Assembly (NCBI GenBank): GCA_023381645.1
Contig: JAMCRJ010000025.1
Location: 74,710 to 138,709, forward strand
DNA from: Gammaproteobacteria bacterium
Lineage (GTDB): Bacteria > Pseudomonadota > Gammaproteobacteria > Acidithiobacillales > Acidithiobacillaceae
Direction of reading: 5' to 3'
DNA: 64,000 nucleotides
Shown here one piece after another: positions 57,818 through 64,000 of this stretch; the stretch's first letter is position 1; each line of letters starts with the position of its first letter. Below the pieces are notes generated by a model. It was not told where the DNA came from. It ran no database searches and saw only the letters and a list, made by a program, of their open reading frames with translations. The position numbers and the translations under genes are program-made.

Positions 57818-58390
57818 ATGGGCACAATTTTCCATGGGCTGACGATGGATCCCGAATGGTTATACCGCCGGTCGATGTATACCCTGCTGATCGTGGCGGG
57901 TAGCTATCTGATATTACGCTGGTATGGCAATGTAATTGTGCGTCTTATGGACTTTCTCGGCCGACGACGGGCCTTGTCACGCGGTTACGGCGTGATGTTC
58001 CAGAGAATCACCACCTGGTTTCTCTGGCTCATTGTCTGGGTAGTCGTATTGCGGGTCTGGGGTGTCGATGTCACTGCCGTCTGGACCACCTTTGTCAGCT
58101 TGCTGGCGGTGATTGGTGTCGGTATGCTGGCCGTATGGGCCATGGTCAGCAACATTACGGCACGCTTTTTTATCTGGTTCTGGCAGCCATTACAGTTGGG
58201 GCAACGTATCGAGATATTGCCAGAATCACTGACCGGTGAGGTCATTGAAGAGAATCTCATGTTTACCGAGTTGCGGCAGGATGACGGCCAGATTGTGGTG
58301 ATACCCAACAATCTCTTTTTCCAGCGCATTATTCGTCGCTTGCCCGATGTCGAAAAAATAGCCAGCCCGGATGAGAAGGCTGCACCATGA
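57818..58390 (+). CDS. Small MscS-family mechanosensitive channel-like protein
   Basis: This 190-residue protein has two or three membrane segments and an MscS pore/beta region: LAVIGVGMLAVWAMVSNITA, then FIWFWQPLQLGQRIEILPES and IVVIPNNLFFQRII. The start matches small MscS proteins that lack the large C-terminal domain. The stop overlaps the kinase start, so it belongs to the sucrose cluster and may control osmolyte release. Confidence 0.83.
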   Translation: MGTIFHGLTMDPEWLYRRSMYTLLIVAGSYLILRWYGNVIVRLMDFLGRRRALSRGYGVMFQRITTWFLWLIVWVVVLRVWGVDVTAVWTTFVSLLAVIGVGMLAVWAMVSNITARFFIWFWQPLQLGQRIEILPESLTGEVIEENLMFTELRQDDGQIVVIPNNLFFQRIIRRLPDVEKIASPDEKAAP

Positions 58391-59289
58391 ATGCAGACGT
58401 GCCCCTCGGCGTAATTTTCGGCGAATGTCTGGTCGATGATTTTGGAGAGGTGCAACGACTTGGTGGCGCTCCCTTCAATGTTGCGCAACACCTCCATGCG
58501 CTGGGGGTGGCGTCCGTCTTTGTCAGCAGGGTAGGGCGGGATGCCTCGGGGCAACGCATTTTGCAGCACATGCGGGACTGGGGGATGTCCACGGACGAAG
58601 TGACCGAGGACGCGTTGCTCCCCACCGGTCGGGTACGGGTGACGGCGGACGTCCGACAGGGGCACCGCTTCGAGATTATGCCGCATCAGGCTTACGACAC
58701 CATCGGTATGCCCACCAGCCTGATCACCCCTATTCCCTGGCTCTATCACGGTAGTCTCGCCTTGCGGGAAGACGGGCCATCGCGGGCGACTTGGCGCCAG
58801 TTGCGCGTCCGTGCCCAATGGCGCTTTGTAGACATTAATCTGCGCGTTCCCTGGTGGAATCCGGAATTACTGGCGGAGGTCATACAGGGTTCGTCTATAC
58901 TAAAATGTAATATGGAGGAACTGGAGCAGATCATTCGTACTTACGAACTCCCCCCGGCCTCGACCCTGCGGGAAGCGACGCAGATGGTAGCCCGGCATTT
59001 TCATATGCAAGCCGTCTTGCTGACCTGCGGTGCTGCGGGTGCCGCGTATGGGGACGGGACCAATTTTTACGAGGCGGAAGCAGCCTCCACGGTTATCCAG
59101 GACACCGTCGGGGCTGGGGACGCCTTCGCCGCAGGCTGGCTCTGGAGCCTGTTTCGCGGTGATGCCATTGCACGGCGATTGCAGAGGGCAGGGGAATTGG
59201 CAGCGGCCATTTGTGCGATATCTGGCGCCATACCGGATCAACCCGAGTTTTACCGGACCATAATGGCGCGATGGGCTAAGGAGGACTAA
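58387..59289 (+). CDS. PfkB-family sugar kinase, probable fructokinase
   Basis: This 300-residue kinase has the PfkB N-terminal marks GECLVDDFGEVQRLGGAPFN and FVSRVGRDASG, and the C-terminal DTVGAGDAFAAGW with the catalytic aspartate (about residue 242). Next to sucrose synthase and SPS, a fructokinase would recycle fructose released by sucrose cleavage. It overlaps the MscS-like gene by four bases. Confidence 0.88.
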   Translation: MNADVPLGVIFGECLVDDFGEVQRLGGAPFNVAQHLHALGVASVFVSRVGRDASGQRILQHMRDWGMSTDEVTEDALLPTGRVRVTADVRQGHRFEIMPHQAYDTIGMPTSLITPIPWLYHGSLALREDGPSRATWRQLRVRAQWRFVDINLRVPWWNPELLAEVIQGSSILKCNMEELEQIIRTYELPPASTLREATQMVARHFHMQAVLLTCGAAGAAYGDGTNFYEAEAASTVIQDTVGAGDAFAAGWLWSLFRGDAIARRLQRAGELAAAICAISGAIPDQPEFYRTIMARWAKED

Positions 59290-59290
59290 T

Positions 59291-61435
59291 TTGGCAGACC
59301 ACCAAGGTCTTTACATTCTGATGCTGAGTATCCACGGCCGCATTTGCGGTACTCCGGAGCTCGGGGTCGATGCAGATACCGGCGGCCAGATTGGCTATGT
59401 ACTCGACGAAATGCAGGCGCTGGCACGGGACCCGCGCGTCACCCGGATCGACCTTCTCACGCGTCGCTTTAACGATCCCGGCACGAATCCCATTTATGGA
59501 GCACCGCGCGAACTATTGGAATCCGGTGCGCAGATTATCCGTCTGCCTGCTGGTCCAGCGCATAAATATCTGCAAAAAGAGCGACTCTGGGATTACCTGG
59601 ATACCTTTGTGGACAGTGCGCTGCATTTTATCCGTAGTGAAGACTGTATTCCCGATGTCATCCACAGCCACTATGCCGATGCGGGTTACGTAGGGGTGCG
59701 CCTCTCCCGCCTACTGGGTATTCCGCTCGTTCACACCGGTCATTCCCTGGGGCGGGATAAGCGGGAAAGGCTGATCGCTGCCGGCCGTAAGGCGGAAAGT
59801 ATCGACCGGCAATTTCATTTTCCGCGACGCATTGCCGCCGAAGAATCCGTACTCAGTGAAGCGTCCGTGGTCCTGGCCAGCACCCGTCAGGAAGTGGACG
59901 AGCAGTATGGCCTGTACGAGAATGCCGCGCGGACGCATTTCAGGATCCTGCCGCCAGGTGTGGACTTACGACGGTTTTCCCGGCCAGGGCGGCAGCGTTC
60001 TTCGCCGCTACTGTCCGGCCTACGCCGCTTTTTGGAGGCGCCGCGCAAGCCCCCCATTCTGGCCATTGCCCGCCCCGATGAGCGAAAAAATTTTCAGCGT
60101 CTGGTTGAAGCCTATGCCACTGACCCTGTTTTGCGGGAGCAGGCCAACCTGGTTCTGGTCATGGGCCAGCGTGACCGCTTTGGGCAACTCCCGCACGGGG
60201 CGAAAGGGGTGATTCAGAGCGTACTGCATACCATCGACGATTACGACCTTTACGGGCGAGTCGCCCTCCCCAAACACCACGAACCGGAAGATATTCCCGA
60301 ATATTACCGCTATGCGGCCATCTATAGGGGTGTTTTCGTCAACCCGGCACTCACCGAACCCTTTGGCCTGACCCTGCTGGAAGCCGCGGCCTCGGGTTTG
60401 CCGGTCGTCGCCACCCGGCATGGTGGCCCGCAGGACATCATCCGCTACTGTCGCAATGGCATCCTGATAGACCCCCTGAATATCGCGGAACTACAGGCGG
60501 CACTTCGACAAATACTGTTTGATCGCCAACGCTGGCAGCGTGCCAGTCGGGCAGGCTTGCTGGGGGTGCGCCGGGTCTATAGTTGGGAGGCCCATGCGCG
60601 CCGTTATCTGGCAGAAGTGGAACGTATTCTCCGGCGTCAGCGCAAACAGTTGCGACGCGAATCCGCCGCCCGCCAGGGGGTACGCCGCGCCTTACCGACG
60701 GCGGATCATTTGCTCATATCCGACATCGACAATACCTTGATTGGCGACCCGGCGGGGCTCGCCACGCTGATGGAATGGCTGAGAGAGCATCCCCGGGTAG
60801 CCTTTGGCGTAGCCACCGGCCGGAATCTCAAACAAACCATGGAGATACTGGCGGCACACCAGGTCCCCCGCCCGGACATCTGCATCACCGATGTGGGTAC
60901 GCGTATCGTCTATGGCAGTAAGCTGCGCGAGGATCAGGACTGGGCCGCTCATCTGCACTATCGCTGGTGGCGTGAAGGGGTATTGCAGGCACTGGCCAGG
61001 GTGCCCGGCCTGCGCCTGCAGGAAAAACCCGCCCAGAGCGCATTCAAGGTAAGCTATTATGTGGACCCCAAACGCCCACCGACGTTGAAAGATATACAGC
61101 AGCGCCTGCACGAGCAGCAGATCGCTGCCCATGTGGTGCTTTCCCATACCCGCTATCTGGATGTATTGCCCATTCGTGCTTCCAAGGGCCACGCCATCCG
61201 TTTCCTGGCCTTTCGCTGGGGATTGCCCTTGCATGCGGTGCTTACTGCTGGAGACTCCGGCAATGACGCCGATATGATGGGTGGCGAAATCTGCGGCGTT
61301 GTTGTCGGCAACCACAGCCCGGAACTACACGGGCTAAGAGATAAACATCACATCTATTTCGCCAGTGCCTACCATGCCTGGGGCATTCTCGAAGGCATCC
61401 AGCACTACTGCTTCCCCGGACAAGCTCATGTCTGA
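59291..61435 (+). CDS. Sucrose-phosphate synthase fused to a sucrose-phosphatase-type HAD domain
   Basis: This 714-residue enzyme makes sucrose-6-phosphate from UDP-glucose and fructose-6-phosphate. Residues 1-450 are a GT-B glycosyltransferase (DADTGGQIGYVLDEMQALAR, HTGHSLGRDKR, and the EPFGLTLLEA catalytic glutamates). Residues 465-714 are an HAD-IIB domain with LLISDIDNTLIGD and GDSGNDADMM, like sucrose-phosphatase. All HAD aspartates are present, so it may also dephosphorylate its product. The start is TTG after GGAGG. It overlaps the next gene by eight bases. Confidence 0.92.
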   Translation: MADHQGLYILMLSIHGRICGTPELGVDADTGGQIGYVLDEMQALARDPRVTRIDLLTRRFNDPGTNPIYGAPRELLESGAQIIRLPAGPAHKYLQKERLWDYLDTFVDSALHFIRSEDCIPDVIHSHYADAGYVGVRLSRLLGIPLVHTGHSLGRDKRERLIAAGRKAESIDRQFHFPRRIAAEESVLSEASVVLASTRQEVDEQYGLYENAARTHFRILPPGVDLRRFSRPGRQRSSPLLSGLRRFLEAPRKPPILAIARPDERKNFQRLVEAYATDPVLREQANLVLVMGQRDRFGQLPHGAKGVIQSVLHTIDDYDLYGRVALPKHHEPEDIPEYYRYAAIYRGVFVNPALTEPFGLTLLEAAASGLPVVATRHGGPQDIIRYCRNGILIDPLNIAELQAALRQILFDRQRWQRASRAGLLGVRRVYSWEAHARRYLAEVERILRRQRKQLRRESAARQGVRRALPTADHLLISDIDNTLIGDPAGLATLMEWLREHPRVAFGVATGRNLKQTMEILAAHQVPRPDICITDVGTRIVYGSKLREDQDWAAHLHYRWWREGVLQALARVPGLRLQEKPAQSAFKVSYYVDPKRPPTLKDIQQRLHEQQIAAHVVLSHTRYLDVLPIRASKGHAIRFLAFRWGLPLHAVLTAGDSGNDADMMGGEICGVVVGNHSPELHGLRDKHHIYFASAYHAWGILEGIQHYCFPGQAHV

Positions 61436-63809
61436 TGACCTGCGTCGCTGTATCAGCCAGAATTCACATTGTGTTTCCGGGCTGTTGCGACATCTGTTCA
61501 ATCTGCAACGACCCTTTCTGCTCTATACCGATTTGCAAAAGGCCATCAGCGACTTTGCCGCAGATTACGGCAGTGATGCAGAGCTGGTGGTGTTGCAGGA
61601 GTTTTTCTCCAGACTACAAGAGGCAGTGCTCGCAGAACCGTGGATTTATCTGGCCTGGCGTCCCGGCCCCGGGCGCTGGACTTATCTGCGCCTGCATCGG
61701 GAGCAGCTCAATCTGGAGACGCTGACGGCTGGGGATTACCTGGCCTTCAAGGAAAGGCAGGTGCTCCCCGCGAATGATCAGGAGCCGGTACTCACCGTGG
61801 ATTTTGAGGATTTTCGCGCGGTCTCCTATCGCCTGCACGATGAGGCCATCATCGGACAGGGGCTCATGTATATGAACCGCCGCCTGGCCGGGCGACTGTT
61901 CGGCGACATCAAGGCGGGACGCCAGAGCATTCTCGACTTTTTGGCGGTGCATAAGCTCAACGGGCAATCGCTGATGGTGCACGATCAGCCGCCGGATTTT
62001 GAAACACTACGTCAGACCGTGCAATATCTGGCGACGCTCCCCAAGACCAAACCGTGGACGGAGTTTGCCGTGGAGATGACCCATCGCGGCTTCGCCCCAG
62101 GCTGGGGAGACACTGCTGGGCGGGTGCGCGAGACCATGCGTTTGCTGATGGACCTGCTGGACGCCCCCTCGGCAGAGAGTCTGCAGGCATTCATCGACCG
62201 CATTCCCATGATCTCCCAAATACTGATCGTGTCTATTCATGGCTGGTTTGCGCAGGACCAGGTGCTCGGACGTCCGGATACCGGCGGGCAGGTCGTCTAC
62301 ATTCTCGATCAGGCGCGGGCACTGGAACAGGAAATGCGCCAACGCCTGGCCCGCCAGGGGCTGGACATCGTACCCCGAATTCTGATCGCCACCCGCCTGA
62401 TTCCCAATGCCGATGGCACCACCTGCGACCAGCGTCTGGAACCCGTCCATGGCGCCGATAATGTACAGATTCTCCGCGTGCCCTTCCGCTATCCCAATGG
62501 CGAAATACTGCCGCAGTGGATCTCCCGCTTCAATGTCTGGCCCTGGCTGGAACGCTATGCCGATGACATCGAACGGGAAACCCTGGCGGAATTTGGCCGT
62601 CGTCCCGACCTGATTATCGGCAATTACTCCGATGGTAATCTGGTGGCCACCATCCTCAGTGCGCGGCTGAATGTCACCCAATGCAACATTGCTCACGCGT
62701 TGGAGAAGAGCAAATACCTCTATAGCGACCTCTACTGGCGCGATCACGATGCCAGCCATCATTTCGCCTGCCAGTATACCGCGGACCTCATCGCCATGAA
62801 CTCCGCCGATATTATCGTCACCAGCACCTATCAGGAAATCGCCGGAAACGACCGCGAAGTGGGCCAGTACGAAGGGCATCAGAATTACAGCCTCCCCGGA
62901 CTGTATCGGGTGGAAAACGGGATTGACGTCTTCGATACCAAATTTAATATCGTCTCTCCAGGGGCCGACGCCCGCTATTATTTTCCCTATTCCGCCAGCG
63001 AAGTACGTTTGCGTTTTCTACACGACGATATTGATGCGTTGCTCTTTGACGAGGAGCCCGCCGCGGACCGGCGCGGCGTACTAAAGGAGCGGGACAAACC
63101 CATCATTTTCAGTATGGCGCGCATGGACCACATCAAAAATCTCAGCGGACTGGCTGAGCTTTTTGGCGCATCGGAGCGCCTGCGCAAACTGGCCAACCTG
63201 GTTATCATCGGCGGCCATGTCGACCCGCAGAATTCTCAGGACGAGGAAGAAGGGGCGCAAATCCAGCGGATGCACGACATTATGGATGCGCATCAACTTG
63301 ATGGCCAGATGCGCTGGATAGGCACTTTACTCGACAAAAATGTGGCGGGGGAACTCTACCGGATTATTGGCGATACCCATGGATGCTTCGTCCAGCCCGC
63401 GCTCTTTGAGGCCTTCGGGCTGACGGTGATCGAAGCCATGAGCTCGGGTCTGCCGGTTTTTGCCACCCGCTTCGGCGGACCCCTGGAAATCATCGAAGAC
63501 GGTGTTTCCGGCTTTCATATCAACCCCAATAACCAGCAGGAGACGGCGGAAAAGCTGGCGGACTTCCTGGAAGCGGCGGCTGCCGATATCCGTGTCTGGG
63601 AGACAATTTCCGAGGGCGCATTAGCGCGGGTCAGCGCGCACTATACCTGGGGCAATTACGCCACGCAGATGATGACTTTGGCCCGGATTTTCGGCTTCTG
63701 GCGCTTCATGCTCAAAACCGATCATCACGCCGCCCGCCGCTATTTGCAGATGTTTCAGCATTTGCAGTGGCGGCCTCTGGCCCATGCGGTGCCGTTGGGG
63801 GAGTCGTGA
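61428..63809 (+). CDS. Sucrose synthase
   Basis: This 793-residue enzyme reversibly cleaves sucrose to NDP-glucose and fructose. An N-terminal regulatory region of about 265 residues precedes the GT-B core, which shows SIHGWFAQDQVLGRPDTGGQ, CNIAHALEKSKYLYSDLYW and the catalytic ALFEAFGLTVIEAMSSGLP. Length and layout match bacterial and plant sucrose synthases. The ATG at 61428 lies inside the SPS end, so translation is coupled. Confidence 0.94.
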   Translation: MSDDLRRCISQNSHCVSGLLRHLFNLQRPFLLYTDLQKAISDFAADYGSDAELVVLQEFFSRLQEAVLAEPWIYLAWRPGPGRWTYLRLHREQLNLETLTAGDYLAFKERQVLPANDQEPVLTVDFEDFRAVSYRLHDEAIIGQGLMYMNRRLAGRLFGDIKAGRQSILDFLAVHKLNGQSLMVHDQPPDFETLRQTVQYLATLPKTKPWTEFAVEMTHRGFAPGWGDTAGRVRETMRLLMDLLDAPSAESLQAFIDRIPMISQILIVSIHGWFAQDQVLGRPDTGGQVVYILDQARALEQEMRQRLARQGLDIVPRILIATRLIPNADGTTCDQRLEPVHGADNVQILRVPFRYPNGEILPQWISRFNVWPWLERYADDIERETLAEFGRRPDLIIGNYSDGNLVATILSARLNVTQCNIAHALEKSKYLYSDLYWRDHDASHHFACQYTADLIAMNSADIIVTSTYQEIAGNDREVGQYEGHQNYSLPGLYRVENGIDVFDTKFNIVSPGADARYYFPYSASEVRLRFLHDDIDALLFDEEPAADRRGVLKERDKPIIFSMARMDHIKNLSGLAELFGASERLRKLANLVIIGGHVDPQNSQDEEEGAQIQRMHDIMDAHQLDGQMRWIGTLLDKNVAGELYRIIGDTHGCFVQPALFEAFGLTVIEAMSSGLPVFATRFGGPLEIIEDGVSGFHINPNNQQETAEKLADFLEAAAADIRVWETISEGALARVSAHYTWGNYATQMMTLARIFGFWRFMLKTDHHAARRYLQMFQHLQWRPLAHAVPLGES

Positions 63810-63914
63810 GGCCACATAAAAATGGTGTGGATTTGATTTTGCACGGCGTCTCTCCTCAATATCGACGTCCGAAAATGACGAGACGCCCGCTGCCGCCTAG
63901 CTTATAAAGGGACT

Positions 63915-64000
63915 ATGAATACATCGGACCTTAATCGCGAAGCGTGCTACCGCGCCGTCCTGGCAAAGGACGCGCGGTTTGACGGCAAGTTCTACACGGC
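63915..64000 (+). CDS. Start of an Ada-like DNA-repair/regulatory protein (cut by window edge)
   Basis: The visible 28 residues, starting MNTSDLNREACYRAVLAKDA, resemble the N-terminus of Ada-type methylphosphotriester-binding domains (usually CYRAVLARDARFDGRFF). These occur in Ada and in Ada-AlkA fusions. The bases 63810-63914 before it hold no gene. Too little is seen to tell which form it is. Confidence 0.6.
   Translation, partial: MNTSDLNREACYRAVLAKDARFDGKFYT

Overview
The window is a bacterial nitrogen-fixation island of about 54 kb (fixX to mop), followed by a short stretch of general genes and a sucrose-synthesis cluster. Gene content and protein style (nifHDK, fixABCX, draTG, ferric-type TonB systems, SPS plus sucrose synthase, high GC) suggest an acidophilic proteobacterium of the Acidithiobacillus ferrooxidans group. 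That is an inference from recognition, not from a database search.

Layout. 1-3551 (minus): fixABCX, an electron-transfer flavoprotein route to nitrogenase. 4227-16852 (plus): one tightly packed block of globin, TonB-dependent receptor, exbB, exbD, tonB, second globin, a substrate-binding protein/permease/ATPase transporter, second receptor, a molybdate-binding-protein remnant, and a second binding protein and permease. 16914-20109 (minus): a broken CDF-type transporter, an OprD-like porin and an orphan oxyanion-binding protein. 20469-20783 (plus): a lone small gene. 20807-28643 (minus): iscA-nifU-nifS-nifV-nifP-nifW followed by a SagB-like oxidoreductase, a rhodanese-ankyrin protein, an FmdB-like zinc ribbon and a small unknown. 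28900-39407 (minus): nifHDK, two [2Fe-2S] ferredoxins, nifENX, nifX-associated genes, fdxB, nifQ and an unknown. 39869-44162 (plus): pseudo-receiver, draT, a draG/ArsC-like fusion and nifA. 44485-53014 (plus): nifB, fdxN, iscA-like, small unknowns, an LRV FeS protein, two nifZ, a second nifS-like gene, nifT, a DegT-like protein, a ferredoxin and a SIR2-like protein. 53065-54138 (minus): modD and mop. 54210-57634: aldehyde dehydrogenase, truncated haemoglobin and MFS transporter. 57818-63809: MscS-like, PfkB kinase, SPS and sucrose synthase. The last bases start an Ada-like gene.

Regulation. I found sigma54 -24/-12 promoters with NifA upstream sites (TGT-N10-ACA) at fixA, iscA-nifU, nifH and nifB. 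The same promoter and site also stand before the globin/TonB block at 4056. A further sigma54 promoter precedes the draTG-nifA operon. NifA carries C-x11-C-x19-C-x4-C, the signature of oxygen-sensitive NifA proteins.

The most interesting reading is that the 12.6 kb TonB/ABC/globin block is a nitrogenase-coupled metal (molybdenum or iron) acquisition system, transcribed divergently from fixABCX under NifA control. The substrate is not proven by the sequence.
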